A stretch of DNA of 64,000 bases from Paenisporosarcina indica (GCF_001939075.1 NZ_MPTA01000002.1:186001-250000), one strand, 5' to 3'. Positions 17,050 through 26,108 are shown, counted from the first letter of the stretch. Made by a program: numbers and translations. The notes: generated from the sequence alone by a model not told the origin.

Positions 17050-17448
17050 CTATTTTAATGTCTCCGTTAACCCGTACCAAATCCTTGTTACTTCTGTCGC
17101 TTCCTTGAAAACCTGTTGCGCTAACCTGCCACATCGATCTCGAAGTTCACGTGTTTCTGGTTCAATCGGTACGATTCCTCGTCCATTTTCCGTGATAATC
17201 ACAATGACTTCACTTTGCTTCCCATATGTATGTAATTGCTTCATGAACTCTTCCATCATAACTTCTTCTGATTTTTTCAGGTGATGCTCCACAAAGGATT
17301 CCACTCCGGCAAGGACAATCGTTTTCGCCTTCGCCTCGGGTAAACGATCCACTTCTGCACATTCAATCCATTGTACATCTTGATTTTCCACAAGCTGCCT
17401 TACATGAGCTCGTTTTCCATTAAACGCTCCACCGACAAAAACTCGCAT
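17050..17448 (-). CDS. Short CobU-like protein (second cobinamide kinase/guanylyltransferase homologue)
   Basis: A 132-residue protein with weak resemblance to CobU. The N-terminus RVFVGGAFNGKRAHV looks like a P-loop with a changed GxxxxGK(S/T), here NGKRA. The C-terminal half, IVIITENGRGIVPIEPETRELRDRCGRLAQQV, matches the CobU tail (VSNEVG.GIVP....R..RD..G..NQ). The middle of CobU is missing. A full-length CobU is encoded 2 kb upstream in the same operon, so this may be a specialised nucleotidyltransferase, a partner subunit, or a degraded copy. GGAGGGG precedes ATG 17448; it overlaps cobC by 49 bp. Confidence 0.7.
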   Translation of the reverse strand: MRVFVGGAFNGKRAHVRQLVENQDVQWIECAEVDRLPEAKAKTIVLAGVESFVEHHLKKSEEVMMEEFMKQLHTYGKQSEVIVIITENGRGIVPIEPETRELRDRCGRLAQQVFKEATEVTRIWYGLTETLK

Positions 17449-17996
17449 CTTTTCCCCTCCTCAAAGCATTGCTGACTTGCCCAGCGCAACGTCCATTGGT
17501 CACCATGTTTGACATCCCATGACCAAAAATTTCTGTCTTCAGGTGCAAATCGCATCAGCATATATCGAATCGGCCCGCCATGCGTCACCACCACAGAATC
17601 ATCATGCCGTAAGCTGTTCAATCCCTTCAGCACCCGGGACCCCATTTCGTGAAAAAGCTCGCCGTTCGGGGGGGAAACCGTCTCTGGATTGGACAACCAA
17701 TTTTGATAGAGTGGATCGGCCTTCAAGTCTTCATAAGTCTTTAGCTCCCAGTTTCCAAAGTTCATTTCTCTAAAAGAGGCCGTCCCTTGGTAGGGTGTAT
17801 TGGGATAAAACAGAGCGGCAGTCTCCTGGCAACGCCGTAAATTGCTCCCGTAAATCAAATCTGGACTTCGATTTGGTTGGCTGAAAACCTGTGTCGGAGG
17901 GATAATCGATTCATCGCTCCAGCCTATGTATCGACGCTCGACATTTGCAAGGGTCGGTAGATGGCGAATTAACGTAAGCTGAAAATCACAAGCCAT
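17400..17996 (-). CDS. cobC: Histidine phosphatase, probable alpha-ribazole-5'-phosphate phosphatase
   Basis: Removes the phosphate from alpha-ribazole-phosphate or adenosylcobalamin-5'-phosphate, the final step of nucleotide-loop assembly. 198 residues of the phosphoglycerate-mutase superfamily. Motif LTLIRHLPT carries the phospho-accepting His; it reads RHLPT where many relatives have RHGET, a variant seen in CobC. EMNFGNWE and VVTHGGPIRYM complete the active site. Overlaps cobS by 28 bp and the CobU-like gene by 49 bp. Confidence 0.85.
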   Translation of the reverse strand: MACDFQLTLIRHLPTLANVERRYIGWSDESIIPPTQVFSQPNRSPDLIYGSNLRRCQETAALFYPNTPYQGTASFREMNFGNWELKTYEDLKADPLYQNWLSNPETVSPPNGELFHEMGSRVLKGLNSLRHDDSVVVTHGGPIRYMLMRFAPEDRNFWSWDVKHGDQWTLRWASQQCFEEGKRCEFLSVERLMENELM

Positions 17997-18724
17997 AAAA
18001 CCACTTCCATCCCTTCAATGAAAGCGCCTGAGGTATCTCCTGTTACGCCTCCAAAATGTTTCTTGGTCCACAATTTATACGCATGCGCACAACCGAATAT
18101 CGCAAGTACGCTAATTCCCGCAGCGAGCATGTTTTCACCCACAAACGCGATAAATCCGACTCCTAAACCAATCGAGATTAACGTGAGGATAAGCAAGACT
18201 CGCTTGTCAAAACGTTTTTTGAAAAATGCAGCCAAACCTTGATCTCTCGCTTCTGGTGTAATGACAAAGTAGTACACCATTCCTGACCTCGCTAGAAATG
18301 GAAATACAAGTAACCATTCCCAAGACATGATGTTTAGCGTAATCAATTCTGCTAATAGGAGTATTTTTCCGATGATAAAAAATGCTAACACCATCGCGCC
18401 AAAAGCTCCGATACGAGGATCCGCCAGAATTTCATGACGTTTAGCTAGATTCCGATACGAAAAAAAGGCATCACTTGTATCAACCAATCCATCTAAATGA
18501 AGCCCACCTGACACAACAATGCCAATTAAGACAATCGAAAATGCTAAAAATAATGGACTGATGTCTAGTACTAACCACATCAATGAGGTAAAGAGTCCAA
18601 TGCCTGCGCCAATCCAAGGAAGTACGACGAACATGGCTGTGACCGTCTTACGATTTAGATCTACTTCTCGGTTCACTGGGATGATGGTGAAAAATTGCAG
18701 TGCCAGCAAAATCCCTCGCATCAT
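17969..18724 (-). CDS. cobS: Adenosylcobinamide-GDP ribazoletransferase
   Basis: Membrane enzyme joining adenosylcobinamide-GDP to alpha-ribazole(-phosphate). ~251 residues, mostly hydrophobic. Conserved N-terminus [13 protein letters not shown], metal-binding [22 protein letters not shown] and the C-terminal [14 protein letters not shown]. The frame opens at 18787, but those 21 residues overlap the preceding gene. AGGA 5-8 nt upstream points to ATG 18722-18724 (or the adjacent ATG 18719-18721), and this matches the family start. Confidence 0.95.
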   Translation of the reverse strand: MMRGILLALQFFTIIPVNREVDLNRKTVTAMFVVLPWIGAGIGLFTSLMWLVLDISPLFLAFSIVLIGIVVSGGLHLDGLVDTSDAFFSYRNLAKRHEILADPRIGAFGAMVLAFFIIGKILLLAELITLNIMSWEWLLVFPFLARSGMVYYFVITPEARDQGLAAFFKKRFDKRVLLILTLISIGLGVGFIAFVGENMLAAGISVLAIFGCAHAYKLWTKKHFGGVTGDTSGAFIEGMEVVLWLVIFSLR

Positions 18725-19554
18725 GGTTTTCCTACCAAAGCCTTTATTTTTTGCCAATCCACATGAGCTGACACGTGGGTTGCCCATTCATCGTATTTAT
18801 CTACGCGCTCAGTGCCTGAATCTAGATTATGATGCGTGATCAATGAATCTTCCTCATCAATTTCATGGTTATCCATAAATGGAAGTATACCTAGAACTGG
18901 AATTTGTGTGTAGGACTCAATAAAAGATACGCCTTCTTGAAATAAATCCTTATCGCCTCGGAATTTATTAATAATAATGCCTTTTACACGCTTACGATGA
19001 TGTGGTGGAAGTAATTGAAGCGTGCCGACGATTGATGCAAAAACGCCGCCACGCTCAATATCAGCGACTAGAAGTACGGGTACATCTGCTAAATCAGCGA
19101 CCCGCATATTGACAAGTTCTCGATCGGTTAAGTTCATTTCAACTGGACTCCCCGCCCCTTCCAATACCACAACATCAAATGTTTGTTCCAAATATGCGAG
19201 TGATTGTTTGATGACATCAAACCCTACGTCATAGAAAGATTCGCGATAGTCGGTTCCAGACATTTCATTTACTTTTTTACCTAGCATCCACACTTCAGAC
19301 GACATATGCCCAGATGGCTTCAATAATAGTGGGTTCATTTGTAGAATGGGAGGGACCTTGGCTGCTTCTGCTTGGGCAAATTGAGCGGTGCTGATTTCCA
19401 GTCCATTCTCCAGTTTTGTTGAAAAGTTCGACATGTTTTGGGACTTAAAAGGGGCTACACGAAATCCGTCATTTGCAAATAAGCGGCAGAGTGCTGTACA
19501 CAACATGCTTTTCCCAACATTTGATGCTGTGCCTTGAATCATGATTCCGTTCAT
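18721..19554 (-). CDS. Cobyric acid synthase-like protein lacking the glutamine amidotransferase domain
   Basis: Resembles the N-terminal amide-forming domain of CobQ/CbiP. It has Walker [11 protein letters not shown] (7-16), [43 protein letters not shown] and [12 protein letters not shown]. Normal CobQ has ~490-510 residues; this has 277. After [20 protein letters not shown] the sequence passes within ~15 residues to [18 protein letters not shown], which looks like the extreme C-terminus of CobQ. The whole triad GATase domain therefore seems deleted in frame while the tail is kept. It may use free ammonia, or a GATase from elsewhere, or be altered in function. Overlaps cobS by 4 bp; cobU is 10 bp upstream. 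Confidence 0.85.
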   Translation of the reverse strand: MNGIMIQGTASNVGKSMLCTALCRLFANDGFRVAPFKSQNMSNFSTKLENGLEISTAQFAQAEAAKVPPILQMNPLLLKPSGHMSSEVWMLGKKVNEMSGTDYRESFYDVGFDVIKQSLAYLEQTFDVVVLEGAGSPVEMNLTDRELVNMRVADLADVPVLLVADIERGGVFASIVGTLQLLPPHHRKRVKGIIINKFRGDKDLFQEGVSFIESYTQIPVLGILPFMDNHEIDEEDSLITHHNLDSGTERVDKYDEWATHVSAHVDWQKIKALVGKP

Positions 19555-19564
19555 GTATATTCCC

Positions 19565-20128
19565 TCATTTCCACTTTTTCGCTAATCCATATGTCAGTTC
19601 AAATGCTTGATCACTTTCTTTTACAAGCCACTGATGAAGCCTCCCTAACCACTGTTGGTAGAGTTTGACATCCTGGCTGCTTGATAGTGGTTCGTCCAAT
19701 ATTTCATTGGAGACAATGACTAGTGTGGCTCCATTGTTTAACATGGTGAGCACAGCTTCTTGAAAACGTAGCTCCTTTTCTTCCATGCAGTTTGTACGTT
19801 TAAAGCATGGTTCTCCAGTTCCCCATCCTTCGTACAATTCATTCGCCAACCATGTCGTGACACAGTCCATTAAGACACCATCGCCAGACAATATATGTTG
19901 CGTGATATTTTCTATTTGATGCGGTTGTTCAATTGTCATCCATTTTTTCTGGTAGTCATTTCGATCTTTTTGATGCCGGTTGATGCGTTGTTGCATTTCG
20001 TCGTCAGATGCCACGCCTGTTGCGAGGTAAATCAGTCGAGAGCAGTGAGTCATTAACCAATTTTCAGCAAATGCCGTCTTCCCACTTCTCACTCCACCAG
20101 ATACAAATATTAATGTTCCGCGAACCAT
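19565..20128 (-). CDS. cobU: Adenosylcobinamide kinase / adenosylcobinamide-phosphate guanylyltransferase
   Basis: Bifunctional enzyme making adenosylcobinamide-GDP. 187 residues, full length. P-loop [15 protein letters not shown] (8-22), [24 protein letters not shown] with the guanylylated-His region, [13 protein letters not shown], and [16 protein letters not shown] lies 8 nt before ATG 20128; overlaps cobD by 19 bp. The product feeds CobS downstream. Confidence 0.92.
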   Translation of the reverse strand: MVRGTLIFVSGGVRSGKTAFAENWLMTHCSRLIYLATGVASDDEMQQRINRHQKDRNDYQKKWMTIEQPHQIENITQHILSGDGVLMDCVTTWLANELYEGWGTGEPCFKRTNCMEEKELRFQEAVLTMLNNGATLVIVSNEILDEPLSSSQDVKLYQQWLGRLHQWLVKESDQAFELTYGLAKKWK

Positions 20129-21180
20129 ACTTTTAACTCCTTTTTTAGGATCCCCATTTCTACTTCGGTTTTCATTCCGATTCGGTACCAGTGGCCGTTA
20201 AGTCCATGAAAATTCATGGTATGTCTTAACACAATTCCTTTTCGCAAAAGTGATTGAAAAAAGTCGGGATGGGTGTGTTGAAGCTTAAACAATAAAAAGT
20301 TGGCTTGCGATTGCGTCACTTCACATCCATGGTCTGTTAAAAACAAGCTGAGGTTACGTCGCATCTTTACACTATGGTGAATCGTTTTTTGTCGGTATGC
20401 TTCTTCTTTTAGCACGAGTGAGCCAACTTCAGCGGCAATCCCATTTACATTCCAATGGGGGGCAAGCTGTTGAAGTTCTTGGACAATGGACGGAGCAGCT
20501 ACCATATACCCTAATCGCAATCCTGGCATTGCATACATTTTGGTCATTGAACGCACCACGATGACATGAGGTGCAAGTAGACTGGAAATAAATGACGACT
20601 CTTCTGAAATGAAATCAATGAATGCCTCGTCCAACACCAATTCACAATTTGAAATCCATGCGTGTGCGATTAAATCATTGATTACACTACGTTTTGGCAA
20701 CGTGCCAGTCGGATTGTTCGGCGTGCATAAATATAGCACGTCTGCATGATTCATCTGGTTTTTCAACTCATCTACTGGCAGTTCGCCTGTACTGATCTTT
20801 TTCATGAATACGTTGACAATGTCCACATTCCGAACCTTTAAAGTTGCTTCATATTCCGAGAAAGTTGGATGAACTAGAATCGCTCGCTTACCTCTGAACC
20901 TTTCGGCAAGTAAAGAAAAGATCTCGGCTGCCCCATTTCCAACGAATACCGAATCTTGAGAAATGTTGTGGTACTTTGCCACATTCGTTCTAAAAGGTTC
21001 ACCTAGTGGATCCGGATAAAGTCTCATGGATTTTTGAAAGTCTTTCCAAGCCAATTGTATCGATTCAGGCGGACCTAACGGATTAACATTTTCACTAAAG
21101 TCAATAATCCGAGCGGGCGCTGTGAGACCAAGATTTTTATATAAGTGATGCGGATTGGCACCATGACTAGGCAATGACAC
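20110..21180 (-). CDS. cobD: L-threonine-O-3-phosphate decarboxylase (CobD)
   Basis: PLP enzyme making (R)-1-amino-2-propanol phosphate, the linker used by CbiB. ~356 residues of the class I/II aminotransferase fold, related to HisC. DFSENVNPLGPP, VFVGNGAAEIFSLLAERF, LCTPNNPTGTLP, LVLDEAFIDF and PLP-lysine SMTKMYAMPGLRLGY identify the family. GTG 21178-21180 has GGAGG at 8 nt and is preferred over the GTG three codons upstream. Its position between cbiB and cobU in a cobalamin operon argues for CobD rather than histidinol-phosphate aminotransferase. Confidence 0.88.
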   Translation of the reverse strand: MSLPSHGANPHHLYKNLGLTAPARIIDFSENVNPLGPPESIQLAWKDFQKSMRLYPDPLGEPFRTNVAKYHNISQDSVFVGNGAAEIFSLLAERFRGKRAILVHPTFSEYEATLKVRNVDIVNVFMKKISTGELPVDELKNQMNHADVLYLCTPNNPTGTLPKRSVINDLIAHAWISNCELVLDEAFIDFISEESSFISSLLAPHVIVVRSMTKMYAMPGLRLGYMVAAPSIVQELQQLAPHWNVNGIAAEVGSLVLKEEAYRQKTIHHSVKMRRNLSLFLTDHGCEVTQSQANFLLFKLQHTHPDFFQSLLRKGIVLRHTMNFHGLNGHWYRIGMKTEVEMGILKKELKVWFAEH

Positions 21181-22123
21181 GTAAAACACCTCCGATGACC
21201 ATCATCCACAGCCAAAATAGGAAAACGGCGATATGCATTTGACGAATAGTATGTAAAATATGAATGGCTCTAAGTGGGGTTTCTGATATTCCCATAAGGG
21301 CACGATTAGACGTGATTCCTTTATACGTGTTTCTCCCACCCAGTTGAACACCTAGTTGATAGGCGGTTGCAGCTTCCAAGTAGCCACTGTTTGGACTTGG
21401 GTGTTTTTTCGCATCTTGCCACCAGCCTCTCAAGCGTGTACGAAAGGATTTATTGCTGAAGTTTCTAGTCCACGTTAACATGATATAACCCGTGATGCGG
21501 CTGGGAATATAGTTCAACACATCGTCCATTTTGGCAGAAGCAAAGCCGAACTCATGGAATTCCTCATTTTTATGACCCACCATCGAATCCAGGGTATTCA
21601 CTGCTTTATACAGCCATAAACCGGGAGCCCCTAATAGAAACGCAAAGAAAAGAGGTGCTGTAATGCCATCACTTGTGTTTTCAGAGACCGTTTCCACGAC
21701 ACCTCGTGTCACTTCCGATTCGGACAATTTCTCAGTATCACGCCCTACAATCCATGACAATTTTATTCGTGCATCTTTGATGTTGCCGCCAACGAGTGGT
21801 TGATACACTGACATTGCCGCGTCTTTTAAGCTTTTTTGAGCAAAGCCAACCGCACATAAGATACTTTCTACAGCAATGCCCACGATAAAGTGAATATTGT
21901 AGGCTGCGTACGTAAGGGCAAAGACTGCGCTGAATGTGATCCCAACAACCGCAAACAAGAGTACAATTCCCTTCCCCTTACGATGGCCTCCCTTATTCAA
22001 CAAATTCGTTAGTCTCGAAATAAAGCTTCCAATCCAGCGAACTGGATGTGGCCAAGTTGGTGGATCCCCGATGATTCGATCCAGTAGCAATCCAATGGTA
22101 AGTGCAATGATATGAGCGGACAT
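21167..22123 (-). CDS. cbiB: Adenosylcobinamide-phosphate synthase
   Basis: Membrane enzyme that amidates adenosylcobyric acid with aminopropanol phosphate. 318 residues. The N-terminal GLLLDRIIGDPPTWPHPVRW motif is a signature of CbiB/CobD(Pseudomonas). Further motifs are GVVETVSENTSDGITAPLF, YKAVNTLDSMVGHKNE, DDVLNYIPSRIT and PNSGYLEAATAYQLGVQLGG. Four or five membrane segments. The start ATG follows AAGGAATGTAAGG; it overlaps cobD by 14 bp. Confidence 0.95.
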   Translation of the reverse strand: MSAHIIALTIGLLLDRIIGDPPTWPHPVRWIGSFISRLTNLLNKGGHRKGKGIVLLFAVVGITFSAVFALTYAAYNIHFIVGIAVESILCAVGFAQKSLKDAAMSVYQPLVGGNIKDARIKLSWIVGRDTEKLSESEVTRGVVETVSENTSDGITAPLFFAFLLGAPGLWLYKAVNTLDSMVGHKNEEFHEFGFASAKMDDVLNYIPSRITGYIMLTWTRNFSNKSFRTRLRGWWQDAKKHPSPNSGYLEAATAYQLGVQLGGRNTYKGITSNRALMGISETPLRAIHILHTIRQMHIAVFLFWLWMMVIGGVLRVIA

Positions 22124-22125
22124 CC

Positions 22126-23592
22126 TTACATTCCTTTCGCTACTTTATAGCGTTTGATGGCAAGGGTTGTACATTCGAACACACCTCGTCCAATATATTT
22201 CCCTAGTTCTGTAATTGGTCCTGCATAAGGATGAAGTTCCCCTTTTTGAGAAGCCGCTACGAGTAAACTATCCGTTGAAGTCCCTGTTGCAACGGTATTG
22301 GTGATAGGGTCTCTGACATCTTCACTTTGCAGAGCTTTCGTTTTCGCTTCTGTTGCCGTAATCATGGCTTGAATGAAGGCTTCATCAGACAATTGACCGT
22401 TGACGATAATCCATGTATTGATGGTACCGACATACGGTTTCTGATCTCGTTCGAATGCTTTCGATACATCGACCGCATTTCCGACACCTGCTGTCACTGC
22501 AATAAGGATCGAGCCAAAAGTGCCATGATACTCTTCAATCACCACATCTTTCGTTTGTACAGCTGTCATCATTCCAACGGTATCTGATGTAGGGAAACCT
22601 TTCATTTCTAAATAATTGTACATCTCATTTGTGCTGTCATTACACGCATAGTCTGCTGGCACATGACGGTTTACAAATGTACGAAACCAACCAGACCCTG
22701 CATTCACGACAGCGGACGATATGGTTTTCAATGGCATTTTCGTCTGTAATACCACGCAATCATCCGAAATGGAAAAGTGCTCTTTTGTAATTACACTGTT
22801 TTTCTGTGAATGGCCCAAATCAGGTAATAAAGTGATTTGTGGTTTCGGTTGTTCTGGATGTGGATAACTGCTAACACGCGCTTTGTACACACTTTCGATT
22901 TGTTTTTGTTTAAGAACGGCATGCGGTTCGTCAATTATCTTGACGGCACCATTTTCCATTAATAACAGTCTGTCACAATATAACGAGGCCAAGTTAATAT
23001 CATGAAAGACAGAAATAATTGTCAAGCCATTTTCAGTTGCCTGCATTTTTATCGTGTCTAGCAATTGCTTTTGGTGAGCAATGTCCAAATGGTTGGTCGG
23101 TTCATCTAGCAAGATCACTTTTGCTTGCTGAGCGAGTGCTTGTGCCACAAACACACGTTGTTGCTCTCCCCCAGAAAGCTCATCCAGATACTTATTCTCA
23201 TATACTTTTACGCCAGTTAGTTGCATTGCATCTTGAATCGCTTTCTCATCTTGATCCGACCAAGATGAAAAGAATCCACTTTGATGTGGATATCTTCCAA
23301 GAGACACCGTTTCTCGAACGGTATGTGAAAAAGCGTTGGCATGTAATTGCGGCAACACGGCCATATGTCTAGCCAATTCTTTAGATGTATACATCTTGAT
23401 TGCTTTGTTTTCTAATTCAACTGTGCCTGCTTTTAAAGGAAGAACTCCACTCATTACTTTCAATAGAGTGGACTTCCCGCTTCCATTAGGGCCTAAAATT
23501 CCCAGCATTTCACCTTTAGCTACTTGAAATGACACATTTTTAAGGACAGGTACTTCGTGGTAACCACCTGTTAATCCTTCAACTTTGATCAT
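22126..23592 (-). CDS. btuD-cbiZ: Fusion of B12 ABC-transporter ATPase and adenosylcobinamide amidohydrolase
   Basis: Two proteins in one chain of ~488 residues. Residues 1-~245 are a FecE/BtuD-type ATPase: Walker A GPNGSGKST (34-42), signature LSGGEQQ (139-145), Walker B ILLDEP (160-165). Residues ~265-488 are a CbiZ domain with NAGSGWFRTFVNRHV, GMMTAVQTKD and ITNTVATGTSTDSLLVAA, which cleaves the aminopropanol arm of cobinamides to give cobyric acid for re-attachment by CbiB. This links uptake with remodelling. The start is ATG 23590-23592, or GTG two codons earlier (GTGA overlap with btuC); the frame itself opens at 23625. Confidence 0.93.
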   Translation of the reverse strand: MIKVEGLTGGYHEVPVLKNVSFQVAKGEMLGILGPNGSGKSTLLKVMSGVLPLKAGTVELENKAIKMYTSKELARHMAVLPQLHANAFSHTVRETVSLGRYPHQSGFFSSWSDQDEKAIQDAMQLTGVKVYENKYLDELSGGEQQRVFVAQALAQQAKVILLDEPTNHLDIAHQKQLLDTIKMQATENGLTIISVFHDINLASLYCDRLLLMENGAVKIIDEPHAVLKQKQIESVYKARVSSYPHPEQPKPQITLLPDLGHSQKNSVITKEHFSISDDCVVLQTKMPLKTISSAVVNAGSGWFRTFVNRHVPADYACNDSTNEMYNYLEMKGFPTSDTVGMMTAVQTKDVVIEEYHGTFGSILIAVTAGVGNAVDVSKAFERDQKPYVGTINTWIIVNGQLSDEAFIQAMITATEAKTKALQSEDVRDPITNTVATGTSTDSLLVAASQKGELHPYAGPITELGKYIGRGVFECTTLAIKRYKVAKGM

Positions 23593-23594
23593 GG

Positions 23595-24590
23595 TCACGC
23601 ACTCACCTTTCTTCGTTGTTTCCAAAAAATAAATGCGAACACTGGAGCTCCAATGAAGGCGGTAATTACGCCTATTGGCAACTCGGATGGTGAAATGACG
23701 GTGCGTGACACCAAGTCACAAATTATTAATAACGTTGCGCCATTAATAAAGGACAATGGCAAGACATGGCGGTGGTCAGCCCCCCATAACATGCGTGTCA
23801 TATGAGGGACAACAAGGCCGACAAAGCCAATCGTTCCAGAGACGGATACAGCAGCACCCGTCAAGATCGAGCCGCCAGTTAAAATCAACATCTTTCGTCG
23901 TTTCACATCTACGCCAAGATGCTGTGCACGTTCTTCTCCATAAACGAGTGCATTAAGCTCCCGTCGATTCAACCACAGCACGACAGATCCGAAAATCATG
24001 AATGGCAAGGCCATCGTGACATAGGGCCAGCCTCTCATCGAGACACTGCCAAGTAACCATCCGATAATTTGTCTAAGTTCTTCCCCTGTCAGTGCAATCA
24101 TGAGGGATATGAGAGATCCTAAAAATGAACTGAAAATAATCCCGGTCAGAATGATGGTTTCCATTTTCATCGAACGGTCAATGAGTTTGGCAAAACCCAT
24201 GACAAGGAGCATCGTTAAGAAAGCACCAACCATGCTGAGGATTGGCAGGGTGAACAAGCCCAAAAAAGGGATTGAAATTCCGAAAAAGAGCGTCATCACG
24301 GCGCCTACTGAGGCACCGGACGACACTCCTAACGTATACGGATCAGCTAATGGGTTCTTCAATAATCCTTGGAATGCCGCGCCCGCCATTGCAAGTGAAG
24401 CGCCGACTAAACCCGCCAACACAACGCGTGGCATACGAATATTCCATAGAATATTTGCCGAAGCCTCATCCAAGTCAGGATTCCACAACACTTGTAGTGG
24501 AATCCTGACCGAGCCAACCGTCACTCCTACCAACACTGCAGCAACCAATACGAAAACAGAAGCTACATATGCCAACGGTGTTTTATTCAC
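23595..24590 (-). CDS. btuC: Vitamin B12 ABC transporter permease
   Basis: FecCD-family permease for corrinoid uptake. 331 residues with about ten membrane segments. Family motifs: LWNIRMPRVVLAGLVGASLAMAG-like start, NPLADPYTLGVSSGA, LTGIIFSS and the cytoplasmic GTIGFVGLVVPHMTR. GTG 24590 with TGAGG upstream; it overlaps btuF by 8 bp. A general iron-siderophore permease would look similar; the riboswitch and neighbours indicate corrinoids. Confidence 0.9.
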   Translation of the reverse strand: MNKTPLAYVASVFVLVAAVLVGVTVGSVRIPLQVLWNPDLDEASANILWNIRMPRVVLAGLVGASLAMAGAAFQGLLKNPLADPYTLGVSSGASVGAVMTLFFGISIPFLGLFTLPILSMVGAFLTMLLVMGFAKLIDRSMKMETIILTGIIFSSFLGSLISLMIALTGEELRQIIGWLLGSVSMRGWPYVTMALPFMIFGSVVLWLNRRELNALVYGEERAQHLGVDVKRRKMLILTGGSILTGAAVSVSGTIGFVGLVVPHMTRMLWGADHRHVLPLSFINGATLLIICDLVSRTVISPSELPIGVITAFIGAPVFAFIFWKQRRKVSA

Positions 24591-25548
24591 TGAAAACCTC
24601 AGGATAAATTGCTTTTGCCATTTCCATTAAACCTTCTGTTAAACGAGGACCTGAACGGCTTGTCGTATCAGCATTCACATCAATTACTGCTTTATTTTTT
24701 ATAGCAGTCACCGTTCCAAAACCTTCGCGAGATAATACTTGCTCAACCGCGTCCGGTACATAACCACCATAGGTTGTTAGGATTACATCTGGATTACGCT
24801 TAACAATTTCTTCAGGGTCCATTTTGATCCAGCCTTCACTATCACCTGCTCCATTTTCTGCATTTAACATTTTAATCATTTCATGCATGAACGTGTTATT
24901 GCCTGTCGTAAAAATTTCTGGAGCTCCAGACACTTCTACAAAGACAGTTTTCTTCGTATCGACTGTAGAAGCTTTTTCTTGAATATTAGCCACTTCATCC
25001 TTCATCGTTTGTACCATTTCTTCAGCTTCTTCAGTTGCTCCAGTTGCCTGTCCAATGGTAATCATTGTGTCGTACACTTCTTCAAAATTTGCTGCCGTTT
25101 TAACGACAAACACGTTTAATCCAGCATCACGAAGCTGTTGAAGTCCTGCATCACCCACTCCAAGACCAGATTCATGTGCTAGTACGAGATCCGGATTCAA
25201 TGAAATGATTTTCTCTACATTAAATTCTTGCCCGCCAATTTTTTCAATTGACGCTGCTTCTTCTGGATAGTTATCGAAGTCAGATACCCCAACTACTTTT
25301 TCACCTAAATCTAAACCGAATAGGATTTCCGTGTTACTTGGAACCATCGAAACAATCTTTTTCGGCTCTTCTTCCAAGGTGATTTCTTGATCAACTGCAT
25401 CCGTAAGTGTCACTGGGAATGCCGTTTCTGCTTGCTCGGTTTGACCAGTCCCATTTTGTTTTACCGGTTTCGCTTCCTCTTGTCCACATGCTGTTAACAG
25501 GATTGCTGCCAGTGCGATCGCTATCCATAATTGCCAAATCTTCTTCAT
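24583..25548 (-). CDS. btuF: Corrinoid-binding lipoprotein of the ABC transporter
   Basis: Extracellular substrate-binding protein anchored by lipid. The start is ATG 25546-25548 (AGGAGG 9 nt upstream), not the open-frame start at 25590. The signal peptide MKKIWQLWIAIALAAILLTAC ends in lipobox LTAC, so the mature protein begins at Cys. Then a class III binding-protein fold: PKKIVSMVPSNTEILFGLDLG, VGVSDFDNYP, VEKIISLNPDLVLA and NPDVILTTYGG. First gene of the operon, directly under the cobalamin riboswitch. Confidence 0.92.
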   Translation of the reverse strand: MKKIWQLWIAIALAAILLTACGQEEAKPVKQNGTGQTEQAETAFPVTLTDAVDQEITLEEEPKKIVSMVPSNTEILFGLDLGEKVVGVSDFDNYPEEAASIEKIGGQEFNVEKIISLNPDLVLAHESGLGVGDAGLQQLRDAGLNVFVVKTAANFEEVYDTMITIGQATGATEEAEEMVQTMKDEVANIQEKASTVDTKKTVFVEVSGAPEIFTTGNNTFMHEMIKMLNAENGAGDSEGWIKMDPEEIVKRNPDVILTTYGGYVPDAVEQVLSREGFGTVTAIKNKAVIDVNADTTSRSGPRLTEGLMEMAKAIYPEVFSE

Positions 25549-25587
25549 TTGTCTGTTCCTCCTTGATGTATGTAGGGTTTTTGAACA

Positions 25588-25618
25588 CAAAAAAATCCTC
25601 CGCGAATAATCGGAAGAT
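25588..25618 (-). terminator. Expression-platform terminator of the cobalamin riboswitch
   Basis: Minus strand ATCTTCCG, loop ATTATTCG, CGGAGGAT then TTTTTTTGTG. It lies between the riboswitch and the btuF ribosome-binding site, in the position expected for a B12-induced terminator. Confidence 0.75.
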
Positions 25619-25694
25619 GGTTGGTTGAATATAGGCTACTGCTAAAATAAGCACGAGCTGATTCACACCATTCCTATCCTCGTAGGGTTGCGGG

Positions 25695-25892
25695 TGTTAC
25701 GCACGTAGGCAGGTCTCCTGGCTTGTGATCAGTGGTTGGCGCGTCTTCCCATAGCAGCGTGTGCTTCAGTGACATGATGCGCTTTCCTCTCACATACAGT
25801 GGCGGGACCGCGTCGGATTTAAACCGACTTCCCTTTTAACTCTGCGATTGAAGCAGAGCACCAACGCGATGGACTATGTAATTCAAACTTTA
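25695..25892 (-). ncRNA. Cobalamin riboswitch
   Basis: On the minus strand the hallmarks occur in order: GGTGCTCTG, TTAAAAGGGAAGTCGG, CCCGCCACTGTATG and the B12 box AAGCCAGGAGACCTGCC (25710-25726). These match the class I cobalamin aptamer. The leader continues ~150 nt to btuF and includes a terminator. Bound adenosylcobalamin should reduce expression of the whole 13-gene operon. Confidence 0.96.
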
Positions 25893-25943
25893 TTATACAG
25901 GAATTCAGTTTGGTGTCGAGGGGCTTTTAGGATGAGCAATGGA

Positions 25944-26027
25944 TATATGTGGATAACGGTTGGATATATCCGGACAAGCGAGAGCTTTATCTGTACAAGA
26001 ACACGCTATATCTAAACAAGCTCCTAT
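25944..26027. repeat. 21-bp-period array 4 (TATATC..ACAAG core)
   Basis: Units at 25944, 25965, 25986 and 26007, exact 21-bp steps. Each has TATAT(C/G) or TTTATC followed after 2-3 bases by the ACAAG-like block (GGACAAG, GTACAAG, AAACAAG; first unit GGATAAC). Lies between the argS terminator and the B12 riboswitch. Confidence 0.8.
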
Positions 26028-26059
26028 TTCTCGCATTTCATCCCTAGGCATTTCATGAT

Positions 26060-26101
26060 AAAAAATAACAGCCATCTCACTTTCATATGAGATGGCTGTT
26101 C
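26060..26101 (-). terminator. argS terminator
   Basis: Perfect 13-bp stem AACAGCCATCTCA/TGAGATGGCTGTT (26067-26100) followed on the minus strand by ATTTTTTATC. Confidence 0.9.
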
Positions 26102-26108
26102 TTATTTA

